A stretch of DNA of 64,000 bases, from positions 124,001 to 188,000 of the forward strand of contig VZTI01005060.1 in NCBI GenBank assembly GCA_013397865.1. Reading direction: 5' to 3'. This DNA is from Struthidea cinerea (Eukaryota > Chordata > Aves > Passeriformes > Corcoracidae). How positions within the stretch are numbered: position 1 is the first letter of the stretch; each line of letters begins with the position of its first letter. Under the pieces are notes generated by a model. The model searched no databases. It was not told the origin of the DNA and worked only from the letters and a program-made list of their open reading frames with translations. This document shows positions 1 to 11,480 of this stretch, one piece after another. Position numbers and translations under genes: made by a program.

Positions 1-24
1 CTGCCATGGGCAGGGACACCTTTG
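1..24 (-). mobile_element. CR1 LINE fragment cut by window edge
   Basis: The first two dozen bases (CTGCCATGGGCAGGGACACC) match the segment that lies about 50-70 bp from the 3' end of many avian CR1 copies, read on the minus strand. The rest of the element lies to the left of the window or was lost. After base 24 the sequence becomes ordinary AT-rich DNA. Identification rests on this one conserved block. Confidence 0.6.
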
Positions 25-1318
25 GTATTATATATATCCATATATATTTTGTAAGTATATGTACATATGCATGTATATGAGCATTTAATTATAGCTATTA
101 ATGACAAGTCATTAAGACAATGGTGAGAACCATTACCTTCATATTGACCAGGAAGCATTAGGAGCCTTTTGAAAGCAGTACTGATCTTACTCTGCTCTGG
201 CTACAACCCAGGAAGGGAGTAAACGGGACATTCTCATTTTCATTTTTCCACTGACAGCAAGGTCAGAAGGAATGAGGCAGTCAGGCCCCTGCAAGCGCAG
301 GGCTCAGGATATCTCCCAGAAGTCATATTTAAGGCTGATCCTTAAAGAAGGTTATCTAATTTTATTTTAAGAATTGGTAAGGTTTCTATTGCTTACTCGC
401 ACTGTGAAGTGGTGCTGACTTACCTGATTTCTGCTTTCAACTCATTGGGTAATTTTAAACCTTTTCCAGTGAATTGGAAGAAAACCTTCATATTTTCTCT
501 TGATGTAAGAACACAAGCCCTGTAATCAAATCCACCCTTTCAGCAAATGAAATAGATTGAGATCCTTTAGTCTGTTTTGGGAAGGATTATTTTTTCATCT
601 TCTTTTTCATGCTCCCCACTGCTTCCACATGTGTCTTAAAATAGTGACTTAAATAAAATTCTAGCAAGGATCTTATTAGTGCTATATAACATCATGGACT
701 ACATTTCAATTTCTTTCCATTTTATTTTTTTTATTTACCCAAGGGTGACATCATGTTGGCTAGTTACAGTACAGCGCTCAGAACAGCATTTAGGAAAAAC
801 TGCTTATAGTGTTGTTTGAATCCTTCTCTGAGACTCGCATCTGTGTATCCAAACTCACATATTCCCTTGTAGCTGCAGATCCCAGCATGTAAAAAGCACT
901 TCCATCTAATCACATTTTGCCTCTCATTGCAGCCATAGATATTGTGTTGCTGCCTTTAAATTCCTTTAACAACAATATTTCTTCTCTTTTATTCCACACT
1001 GTCTGTATCAATTCTGGTTTACTGCTTTCCATTCCCATTTAGTCAGTCTGGATTGGTGGGTTGACCTGTTTTGTTTTCAGAAAGCAAACCTTTTTTACCA
1101 TGTTTTCTGAAGTATGACTTTGAGGGCACTCAACACTTTTCACAGATGTGCCAGGAGTTATTTTAATCTTTGACAAACAATGCATTACAAATAATTATTC
1201 GTTGATATTACATTCTGTTTGTATAAATATAGCCAGACCATTATTATTGCTACCTAGGAAACTGGGCTCAACAATTAACCATTTCTGAGTCACAAAGGCA
1301 ATTAACAATCCCTTGTTG
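25..1318. other. Unannotated AT-rich interval
   Basis: I see no coding region, RNA gene or recognisable repeat here. A short alternating TA stretch follows the CR1 fragment at about 28-60. No open frame of notable length is present on either strand. Confidence 0.6.
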
Positions 1319-1715
1319 AATCATGGAATCATTAAGGTTGGAAAAGACCTCTAAGATCATCAAGTCCATCCATTAGCCATGATCACCACTAAACCAGGTC
1401 CCCAAGTCCCACCTCCACATACCTTTGAAGACTTTCAGGGATGGTGATTCTACCATCTCCCTGGGGAGCCTACTCCAATGCCTGATCACTCAGGGGAGAA
1501 ATTTTTCCTAATATACAATCTTAACCTCCCCTGGTGCCCCCCTTGAGGCCACTTCCTCCTGTCCCGCCACTTGTTATTTGGGAGAAGTGACTGACCCCCA
1601 CCTGGCTATACCCTTCTTTCAGGGAGTTGTGGAGAGTTAGAAGGTCTCCCTGAGCCTCCTTTTGTCCAGACTAAACAAGCCCAGGAACCTCAGTCCTCCT
1701 CATCAGACTTTCTGC
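1319..1715 (-). mobile_element. 5'-truncated CR1 LINE, minus strand
   Basis: The sequence opens with the reverse complement of a CR1 3' end (TCATGGAATCATTAAGGTTG, then GAAAAGACCTCTAAGATCAT). It continues through the conserved blocks TTTCAGGGATGGTGATTC, the 'ctggggagcct' segment and AATTTTTCCTAATAT. The last blocks (CTCCTTTTGTCCAGACTAAA, CCCAGGAACCTCAGTCCTCC) correspond to the end of ORF2, the endonuclease/reverse-transcriptase frame. About 400 bp remain of an element that is roughly 4.5 kb when full length. The reading frame is broken and the copy is clearly dead. The exact subfamily is not determined. Confidence 0.92.
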
Positions 1716-3073
1716 TTCTCACAAGACAGTAGCTTGAGGTCTTGGGAAGCAAGCTGAACATATTTGGAAGCTGTGGGGCCATAATTTCCTGCAATATAGA
1801 CAGAAATGGTGCAGCTAGAATTTATACACAGGCATCTGGGCATTGTGCTGGACTAAAATGCCGCGTAACAATGCCTTCTAATTTCCACAAAACACTAATG
1901 CCAAATTCTGCAGTCTACTCTAATTTCTGGGGAAGTGCTGATTGCCAAGTCATCCCAAAATACAGGAAAATCAAGAAGAAAAAAAAAAAAAACTAAAGCC
2001 ACGAGCTATGGTAGAGAATACAATATAGTTTTGCAGACAATGTTGGTGATTGTGCAAAAAGCAGTGCCATCAGTTTCTATTCTGTGAGTGGCTGAGGACT
2101 TGCTGCACCAGAGCCACAGTGAAGCAGCGCCTGGTGTGCAGGTGCAGGCAGAGAGCTGCTGTTGTCCCCTCACAATCAAGGCGTCAGAAGCACAGAGGCT
2201 CCCTTTGCCTGCTCACTTCTGCAGCAGGAGGTGTCACTGACAACATTTTCACAGCCTATTCATTGGTCTAAGGACAGGAAATAGATAAGGGGAGAATCAA
2301 GCATACCCCAAGAAAAGAAGGGAAAGAAAAGAAATAGATTGCCATCAGGAGAATTATACTTAAGAATCAGAAAGGTTAACATCTAAATTAAAATAGAGAA
2401 ATGGGACAAAAGAAGTGACAAAAGCAATCTTGCAGACAGAAGTTACCAGACACCTCTCAATAAATAACATCCAAATAAGCAAAGGGAGGCAAGGATGCCT
2501 TTGACACCAGAATCACAAAGGCAGAAGGGAGTGGCTTGGATGTGGATGTTTGTTTTAATTTCTTTTCTTTTGACATAAGAATAGCAAAAATGGATAATTT
2601 GAAGTCTGTAAATCTAGCTCCACCCTGCAAGTTGCACTTCCAGGGAAGTCAGTGCCAATACTCCAGTGACTCAGCTCCTTCACTGAAATGTTGACAATAC
2701 TTGATGAAAGGGGTAAATGGCAAGCAAAAATTCCATGGTTTTTCTTCAAACCTGGAATTCTGAACAAAAATGGAGAACATGATGTTTGTAAGTCAAATTC
2801 AGAAGTCAATTCCTCAGTATCAGAAAGATGCTAAATATTGGGGGGTCGCAGACCTTCACAATTTCCACAGCACTTGCTGTGGTGACGCTTGCTGTGTCAC
2901 AGCTGAAAATGCCACTCAGCTCAGTAGTTAATCCCAGCCCAAGGACACCCTGTGTGTTCACTTCTTAGCAGCTTTCACAGAATGTACACCTTTGTAGGAA
3001 TGCAAATTGTTAATATTCCACTGTATCCTATGATTTGATGTTAAACAACTGCATAAAGAAGGAACTATGTTTT
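1716..3073. other. Unannotated interval with purine-rich stretches
   Basis: No gene is recognised. An A-rich run lies at about 1975-1993 and a GA-rich stretch at about 2285-2340. A short GC-richer patch at 2090-2230 has a 73-codon open frame on the plus strand with no recognisable product. Confidence 0.55.
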
Positions 3074-3178
3074 CACAGAATCATGGAATGGTTTGGGTTG
3101 GAAGGGACCTTAAGGTCATCCCCCTTGTCCTATCACTACACGCCCGTATAAAAAGGCACTCAACCTCTCATTCCCACT
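3074..3178 (-). mobile_element. CR1 LINE 3' end with internal deletion, minus strand
   Basis: The 3' terminal block (CACAGAATCATGGAATGG, then GTTTGGGTTGGAAGGGACCTTAA in two pieces) is followed within ten bases by the CCCTTGTCCTATCACTACA block. In other copies that block lies about 250 bp further on. The middle of the element, including the 'ttccagggatggggcatcc' block, is therefore missing. The right edge is approximate, because the match fades after the 'aaaaaggcactcaacctctc' segment. Confidence 0.88.
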
Positions 3179-6100
3179 CTCTCTTTTAGTTACACACTAA
3201 ATCCTTGCCAATATGTGCCAATGGAGCTGCAGACTGAGCTGGATTTGACCTCAGAACGAAGACCCACAGGGCAAATTGGCCTTCTAAGGGACAATGTGAA
3301 CTCACTAACTTATTTAATATGATGGCAGTAGCAGCTCACACTCATCTGTGTTATCATGTTAAATGGAACCTTAACCAGATCACTGCTGAAATGCATGAGG
3401 TGTCTGCCAAAGAGAGCACAGATCTCACTGCTGGAATGGAAAACCTTGACAGATGACTGCAGGGATTGCTGAGGCCTTCCTGAGATACAGCAATGTCTCC
3501 GTATAGCCTACAAGCTAAGTGAAAATCGAAAATTCTTAACATGACTAATTTAGAACTTATAAAGTCCTTGCTAACACTGATTGATATAATTACAATGCCA
3601 AAAAACATCAATAACTTGAAAAGAATTATAAAACAATTTGGCTATCATCTGTCAAGCTCTGAAATAAAAAAGCTGTGCAGCTTATAACCTGGAAATTTAT
3701 CAAGTATTCTCTCTGAATTTCCCTCCATTTTAACACACATGTTGAAACCCCAACACTCACCCCGGTTCTTGCAGGAGATTTTTCCTGAACAAAAGCTACC
3801 TATGTATTTTCGAAATGTGATTTTAAAGAGAGCCCTTTGCTTTTGCAGCTTTAATTTCTTTCTCAAGATTTTCCAACAAGCTTTTCCAAAATGCAAAATA
3901 TCCCTTCCATTCATACATCTTAGTACTTTTATCCTTTTAGAAATATTTTTGCTTGCTAAATTTCTTATGGCAGTTTAGTTGCTCATCCAGACACTCCAAA
4001 TGTATAATAAGTGAGAGTAGGTAGAAAAAAAAAAAATCAAGACAGAATTACTAAGAAGACAAATGTTTTTGAGCCATGCTTTCTCCTTCCTTGAGTAATG
4101 CACTCCTTATAACCATTACATTCCTCCCTCACAAACCTTTCTTCTCAGAGAGGGATGACCCTTACCCTGCCCTCACATCTATTCCTCTTCCACTTCTCTT
4201 TCCATCTGCTCTGGTAAACCTGTTAAATCTGCATTAAGAGCTGTGAAAAGAAGAATGTTTGACAAACTGGCTCGACTGCTGCTGACTCTGGTATCATCTG
4301 CTGTCATTTGCTTCCGTTGCTGTCAGCTTTAAAGGTCAAAGGAAAGAGTAAGTGTGGCCCCGGAGGGGCAGCGGTCCTGGGGAAGCAGGTTGGCGTCTTC
4401 CACCGTCTACAGCACCTCGTTTGCTATAATGGCTTTAAAATGTTCAAAGGCTTTTCTTTCCTCTGCCACTCAAGCTGAAAAACTGGACTCAACCTTTCAC
4501 ACAATTTGGGTGAATTTTTCTGCATTATCAGTTTTCCTGCACAGGTAAAAGTTCTCTGAAGCTTTAATTACAACTGAGTTTTGAAGCTCAAATTACCTGT
4601 CCTTGGGAGAATGAAAGATGCATAAGCAGACACTGTACCAGGCACTGGTACCTAAATACAGAAATAGACTTGTCATTTTTTAAAGATCTGTCAAGAAGGG
4701 AAAATTCTTGCAATTCGGAACTAGAGTCCATTAATTAAAATGGCAAATAAAGACCCAGATTCTAAACCAGGCTATCTGAACCTAGGTAATTAATGTTAGT
4801 TTATCTGCTGACGTGACTGACAAAAGATATATACCTAAAGTATTCATGTTAAAGGACTTAGTCACATTATCACACACTACTGGGCACAGACATTTGAAAA
4901 TGAGTCCCTGTTTTATTACTATCCCTGTGCACAGACAATGAATGGAGACCGAAAGTTTAATATCATACCACCACATTTCCATATGACACAATTTATGTAG
5001 GGATGACCTTTTCAATATCTTTCCACTTCCTGGACCACAACAGTGTAAAAATTCAATATACAGTGGCAGGAATTTTTCATCTAAGACCTCAGTGACTCCA
5101 GTTTTTTAGTGGAAAAACGGTAAAAATAGCAAATGTTTGTCTTCCCATTTCTGATCCTGATTTTGCATTTGCATTTAAGTTATAATCTTTCCCTTTGATT
5201 TTCTATGAAAGCAGCAGTAAAACATATATTCTTTTCCATTTTTCTGACACTTTCAGAGTGTGCTGTTTCTTAGATCATTATTCTTGCTCTCTTTCCATTT
5301 CCAGTCTTCTCTTTTGCAATGCTTGCCATTATTTTTTTTTTTTAAATCTAGTTCCTGTCAATTTATTACAAACTTTTTGAGAAGTTGCATTTGGCACAAG
5401 ACTTTTTTTTTACTATTATTTAAAACTTTCAAATCTTTCCCATCTGTTTTCTATGACAGTAATGAGAGTCTTAAAAAGGGACTCTATTTTTGCAGTGTTC
5501 CAAAAATGTCTTCTGTGCTGTATATTGTTTAGTAATACTCTTTGCATAGTGCCATTAATCTCTAAGGGCCAGATGCTGATAGTGGGTTTTAGTGCCCTCA
5601 ACTTCCACTAGAGTCAGAAATAGGTGAAGATCTTTCTCTTTCTGTAGGATGTGATCAGTGCTTGGCAGAAGCAGATGCTAACTGGCCCAGTGGGAGAAAC
5701 ATAAATGCACAGATATGTGAAAAGTGTGTTTGGGTTTTTTTTAAGATTAACTATGGATTAACCTTGTGGTTTGTCTGAAGCAAATAACAGCTGCTGCTTT
5801 TTTGCTGAACTTTTGCAGTACTACATTCAGAAGTTGCAGTAAAAAACCCAAAAGCTTATCTTGTCTCAGTTTCGTTCATTGAAAGCTGTTTTTTCAGTAA
5901 TACACATATATTCACTGAAAGAATGAAGATGAGAAAATACACCTCTCCAGTTGGAAGTGTGAAGGTAAAAACAGCATAATGCAGCACTAACAAATTTTCA
6001 GTCTCTAACCTATAATCTAGATACTTACCGACTTGACTGCTTTCTGTTAGGCCAAATAGAGAATATCTGTAAACAGTCTTAACCTAATTTTTTCTTATCA

Positions 6101-8883
6101 CAAGGAAACTCGTCCATATGCTCCAGAGCCAGAAACTGCCCCTACATGCTGGTAACGTGAACAACATGGAAAAGGAACCCATTTCATTTATGTGCCAGTG
6201 CATTCCAGAGCAAACCCACTCACCCATTGGTAAATACATAAGCACAGATTTGGCGTAGTCTTTCCAAACAAAACGAACCTTCTAAACTGAACTTTCTTTA
6301 GTATGGCAGGAGTTTGGCTAAAGTTATTACAAAAGGAGCTCTATCTCTTAGATCTTTGTGATGGTATTGCCTTTCCTTTCTTGCAGGTCCATCTGCAATG
6401 TTTCTGTCAATCCATTTCTTCCATGATCATGCTTTTAATGAGGGAGAATTGAGCTGAAATTCAATTGTACAAGTCAGTTTTATAAGATATTTCCCCCGAA
6501 CAGGAATCAAGAGGTTTTAAAGATTGATTTAGATGAGACACAGGACTGGGAGTACTGAAGTACGGGGCAAAATTCCACCTTCTGAGCTACTCTGTGTCTC
6601 TAGGAATGACATGGGAACATTTTTCTGGACTTTTCATTTACCCAAAGGAAAAAAGAATAATGTTAGGGATTCCTTCCTTGCATGGTGATGAGGTAAAATT
6701 CACTCCTAGAAAAAAGAGTGAAACAAATTAATACATCTCCACAAATACTGAGAGCCACCTGGAGATAGGTTTGTTTCTACTAGAGATAGAGGATTATTCA
6801 TTATTTTGTGGGATTACTGACATGATCCCTATCATCTCTACTGTATCATATTCCTCCTTGTACAGCATCAGCAAAATCTGAAAAAACTTTTTTGTAAAAC
6901 CTTGCCATAAGGAATGAGAAAAGAGGTATGTCCTTGAAAGAAATCTTCTGCACCTGATGATTACTCAAGACAAAGATCCCAGTTTGACTCCAAAGATATA
7001 CACTGAATAGTTTTACATCTATATTAACAGAGTCGCGTTTCTACTTAGGGACAGAGAATACTACATATGACAAATATTGATAATAAAAATAACCTTATTT
7101 AAATTGAGTTCTTTAAAATTTTAATTTCTTTTACTCCAAGTGGTGTTGGATACACCTACACAAGGAAATTCAACAGTACTACCAAATTTTGCTGGGTAAT
7201 AGAAGACTTCTTTACTGTTACTCCATGAACACTTCTGGTAACGTTTCGCCCCATGTCAATGACTTGGCCTGGACAGTCCCTGGGCATGGCTCAGGAGGAG
7301 CACAGACCAAGTCCCATTCCCAGCAGGCAGCTTATAGTCATCCTCCCCACTTTGGACACCAGCCGAGCTTCACAGCATGGCTGTCAGCTCTTCTACAGCT
7401 TAGGGCTCTGGGTCAAACAACCTTGGGCTGCTTCTGTACTTATATCTACTCCCAGCTCCTCTAAAATCAATGAAGAGACAGAGGCACCTCCAGAGGGCAA
7501 TTTCTCCCCATAACTTGGACACCTGTTTGAAGTGTGCTTCTAAGATGTCCTTTTCTTCTCTGTCTGTATGTCCACTGCCTACACAAAGATTTAGACATTT
7601 ATTGCTTACACAGCTAACATGAAAGCAAATGCCACCTCGGACCCTAGTGATAACAAATCCACACAGGGAATGCCATTTGGGCATTCTTCTCAGTAGATCT
7701 GTGATCTAAAAGCAATTGGGGCAGGTTCAGGAGATTATGTGACTATTATTTCTTATTTATTCCACATCATCTCCTGACTCCAGATGAAGGTGAGGCTCCA
7801 TTGTACCATGAAGTGTAGGAAATTACAGAACATAGGACTAGGTCTAAACAGCACTACAGATGGGCAAGTGAAGTCTTAGTCTCAGGATACACATTAGTCA
7901 GCATGGGCTCGGAGCTAGATACTTAAACACAAGGAACAGCCAGAAGAAGGCAGCTCTTGAAGACTTCAGGATGTTTGATGCTCAGTGAAATGCTCCCTGC
8001 AAACTGGTACTCACCTCCTGCCACTCCAGACCAGAAAAAGTTTTGCAATGAATTTAATTAAACTGGTCTTTGCAGGCAGGGAAAATTGCAGCTGATTTTT
8101 GCCTTTTCCACTGTATTTTTCTTCCATTTTCTTTTCCTCCTTTTCCATTCAGTAAGAACAGAAGTGGACAGTTGGAGGAGAAGAGGATTGGGGTTCACCA
8201 GGGCAGAAAGCAGCACAAGAGACAACAGGATGTGTCAGTGAAACTGATTTGTGACATTCCATTGCCATACCAGGTGAGTTCACTAATTCACCAAGATCCA
8301 TGGCCTCTCTGGACATAAGGGAGTTTGTAGACACAGTTGTCTGGCAGTGGTCCACAGGGAGGAAATCGAGGAACAGCCAAGCCCAGAGGGGATCCTGTCC
8401 TCTATTAGCTCAGGGTTTGTTTTCTTTGTAAATTAAGCCAAAGCTCTTGAAAGGGGAGAACTAGTCATTTGCTAACTGGAAATTTTGTTCTTAGAGTGAG
8501 TGCTGGCACTGCTAGTGATGTGTCAGATCAGGTGCTGTCCTGCTGAGATGAAGTGGGACAGGAGAGCAGGAAAAAGGAACCAGCTGAAAAATGCAGTACA
8601 GAACTTTGGCTGTTAAACAGACTAATCTTCCACTATGTTATAGCGCTTCCAAAGCAAATCTGAAATAAAGAATATTTTTTTATGCTGAACTCTTGCAATG
8701 GATGAAGATAATAGTAATGTCAAAGTGGGAAATAGAGAATACAGATTAAAATGGAATACAGCTTAGGTCTCCATGCAGCTCATGGATGAAGTCTGATCAG
8801 TCCATGTTTCATTTTCTCATCCAAATGCTCACTGAAAATAGCACTATTTTGGTTTTTGCTGTTCCACATCATCAGTTTTCCCG

Positions 8884-8893
8884 TTCTCGAGAA
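8884..8893. repeat. 10-bp perfect palindrome TTCTCGAGAA
   Basis: A perfect palindrome with the TTC-nn-GAA spacing of two heat-shock-element half sites. It lies in a patch with more CpG than its surroundings and 44 bp upstream of the CTCF-like word. One such site is weak evidence for factor binding. Full heat-shock elements normally carry three or more such units. Confidence 0.4.
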
Positions 8894-8936
8894 GGAGCAG
8901 CAGTTGCTGGAAAGTTCAGTGTCTCGAATCCATCCT

Positions 8937-8948
8937 CCACTAGATGGC
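8937..8948 (+). promoter_or_regulatory. CTCF-like motif CCACTAGATGGC
   Basis: This 12-mer fits the core consensus CCASYAGRKGGC at all twelve positions, on the plus strand. It lies in a locally GC- and CpG-richer patch (about 8880-9070) inside otherwise AT-rich DNA. A perfect core is suggestive of an insulator or loop-anchor site, but short motifs occur by chance and no binding data are available. Confidence 0.4.
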
Positions 8949-9187
8949 AACTGCTGAGCTTTCGCACAGCACGGCAGAAACCTGTAAAGCAGCAACCGAA
9001 CATCTTCTCCAGACAGACTGCTTGGGTACACCTTCATAACGTTCTTTATTTGCAGCTGCCTAAGGATTAGCTGCCAATCAGTTCGGCTCGTGACACTATT
9101 TGCACAAGACACATAGATTAAAGTGGAATATGGAGCTTAAAGGTAGAAAGGCAGGAATTCACTCATCAGGTAAGTGGGGCCACAGCT

Positions 9188-9485
9188 TCCTTACAGGTCA
9201 TTCAGTCCAACTCTCCTGCCACGGGCAGGGGCATCTTCAACTAGATCAGGTTGCTCAGAGCCCTGTCCAGCCTGGTCTGGAATGTTTCCAGGGATGGGGC
9301 ATCCACCACCTCTCTGGACAACTGTCTCCAGTGTTTGATCACCCTCACTGTAAATACTTTCTTCCTTATACCTAACCTGAACCCACCCTCTTTTAGCTTA
9401 AAACAATTTCCCCTGTCCTATTGCTACATTCCCTGCTCAAAAGTCTGTCATCACCTTTTTTGTAAGCCCCCTTTAAATATTGAAA
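9188..9485 (-). mobile_element. CR1 LINE body, inverted 5' segment of a twin-primed copy
   Basis: This segment reads as minus-strand CR1: CCTTACAGGTCATTCAGTCC, CTGCCACGGGCAGGGGCATC, TTTCCAGGGATGGGGCATCC, then the blocks for the C-terminal part of ORF2 up to 'tttgtaagccccctttaaat'. It lacks the final 30-40 bp of the usual 3' terminus at its left edge. The missing terminus is present in the opposite orientation at 9494-9537. The two pieces tile the CR1 3' end with only a few bases of overlap, so they are best read as one insertion with a 5' inversion. Confidence 0.85.
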
Positions 9486-9493
9486 GTTTGCAA

Positions 9494-9537
9494 TAAAGAT
9501 CCCTTCCAACCCAAACAATTCTGATTTTGTGATTCTA
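9494..9537 (+). mobile_element. CR1 LINE 3' terminus, sense part of a twin-primed copy
   Basis: Bases 9494 onward (AAAGATCCCTTCCAACCCAA, then ACAATTCTGATTTTGTGATTCTA) are the CR1 3' terminus in plus orientation, ending in the characteristic 'gattcta' tail. Only about 40 bp are present. The preceding 300 bp are CR1 in reverse orientation, beginning where this piece stops in the consensus. Confidence 0.8.
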
Positions 9538-9539
9538 AG

Positions 9540-11221
9540 CTTTTCAGCTTTGGGTCATAGCACTAGGCTGGGGACTGTAACCAATAATTACCAGCAGTCT
9601 CTGATTTCATTTCCTTTATTTTGTAGAGGTAATAAATATGGAGCAGTTATCCATTTTCTCACAACTCAATGACCAGCATCTCACAATAAAATTGACAGCC
9701 TTTAAACAAAAAGTCTTGATTCTTCATAATTTCAATTTTTGCTTAAAACTGTTCAGTGAATTTAAATGGGATTTGTGTGTAGGTCATATTCAAAGCCATT
9801 CTGAAATTTATTTCAGTAAAAAAAAAAAAAGGTTCTGTACAAAAAGAAATAAAATAAATACAACCATAGAGCCCATGCAACAGTCATAAAAAACCTATTT
9901 GGAAAAGTACATCCTGATGAGACCTCCTCCCACATGCTCGATCTCTCTCTGAAAGATATCTGCCAGACAACAGAACCTGCTTCTGCTTTTGGTTACATGA
10001 GCATTATCTGAAATAACTCTGCTGGAAATATTTGACTCAAACTGATACAAATTGTATTGTAATCAAGTACAGTATTTTCAGACAAATAATAACACTACTC
10101 ATGGTCTATAATCTTTCCTTTTTCTGTACAGTTTTAACTCACAAGCAAGCAGAGAAAGAGATTTTTACTGATGAATTGACAAGGTTTAGCAGGGTTTTCT
10201 CCTGTTCTTTATATTATTGAATATATTATCTAGAACTTGCCTTACTGAGATGGATTGTATGCTGAAAAGCTTTCTCGGAATTAGATTTTGAACCAAACTT
10301 GGTGATAATTTTCTAAAAGACATAAAGCCCACACTAGATGTGATAATGGCCTTATTAGTTAATGGTCAGTTATTTTCTGGCAATCTGTCCTCAAAAGGTC
10401 TGGTAAGGCAAGAAGCAGCTCCTTTAGCTGCTCTTTGAGATTTCTTTCTTGATGCTCATCCTCCCATTGAATGAGGCAAAAATATTTCATCTTCATATTC
10501 ACTTTTTTCATAGGATAGGCAAAAACTGTGAAGCCTCATCTCTTCCCACATGGCAGTTTTACCTGCCTGCCCATTCCAGTCTCCAAGTCTGTCTGTCAGT
10601 CAACTGGGCCACCCACAGCTGCTTTCCATCCCTCTCCATATCAGTCCTTAACCTTCTCATCACTGCAGTCTTTTATCCATCTCTCCTTAGGGACTGTGGG
10701 TAGATGACTCTCATGAACCCCTCGAAGAGCACTGAGAAAGCAACAGTGGTGGAGAGTCCACGCTGCCATATGTAACAAGATGGTTTTTACTTTATATTTG
10801 TTAATTATCGATCTCTTTGAGATTAGCTGAAATTTTCTTGTGTCATATGACAACTTAGCCATTCAGTGTTATTGAGATTGATGGCATTGGTGCAATTTTG
10901 CAAGTTTTAAAGCCTTAGTTATGGTGTGCAGCTCTTCTTCCTGTGCCCTTAAATATTTTTAGTTTGCAAAAAAAAAAGCTAATTTTTGCAACACCAGTAT
11001 TAGGAGTCTAAATTTTTGCGAGACACATTGTTCTCCCTTTAACTGTAGTTAAACTGGATTCTTAAGAACTGTTTTTCTTATAATGGAATTAAAAACACAT
11101 CATCAAAGCAGCAGCTGCTGGCAATGATGGTGTTTCAATTCCCAGGACAAGAAGCTTAGGGAAATTTATGGATAGGATTACACAAAATGGTTGTCTGTAA
11201 CAGAAGAGCTTTGAACTCACT
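9540..11221. other. Unannotated interval
   Basis: No gene or repeat is recognised. A pure A run lies at about 9818-9829. The open frames are short (under 95 codons) and have no recognisable product. Confidence 0.55.
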
Positions 11222-11480
11222 GGACTGTCACCTTCCACTACACCAGGTTGCTCCTTCCAACCTGGCTTTGAACACTTCCAGAGATGAGGCATCCACAATT
11301 TTTCTGGCAACCTATGCAGTGCCTCATCACCGTCACAGTAAAGAATTTTTTCCTCTTATCTACTCTAAATCTACTCTCTTTCAGTTTGAATCTATTCCCT
11401 CTTGTCCTGTCACTACATGCTCTTGTAAAAAGTCTCTCTGCCTCTTTCTTGTAGGCTTCCCTTAGGTATTGCCAGGGAAA
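11222..11480 (-). mobile_element. CR1 LINE fragment, minus strand, lacking both ends
   Basis: The conserved blocks run in order: CACCTTCCACTACACCAGGT, TTTGAACACTTCCAGAGATG, AGGCATCCACAATTTTTCTG, CACAGTAAAGAATTTTTTCC, CCTCTTGTCCTGTCACTACA and TTGTAGGCTTCCCTTAGGTA. The last roughly 60 bp of the 3' terminus are missing at the left edge. Read on the minus strand, the frame open through 11238-11480 shows the pattern RFKLKESRFRVDKRKKFF, the end of CR1 ORF2. The copy is truncated and non-functional. Confidence 0.92.

Larger units (their letters stand above)
3179..9187. other. Unannotated 6-kb interval
   Basis: No gene, RNA or clear transposon is visible. T-rich runs occur at about 5330-5345 and 5404-5412. 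Two words resembling the core of the CTCF binding motif lie at 7487-7498 and 8937-8948 (listed separately). A perfect 10-bp palindrome TTCTCGAGAA lies at 8884-8893. The longest frame is 110 codons on the minus strand (8780-9112) and is not recognised. Confidence 0.5.
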
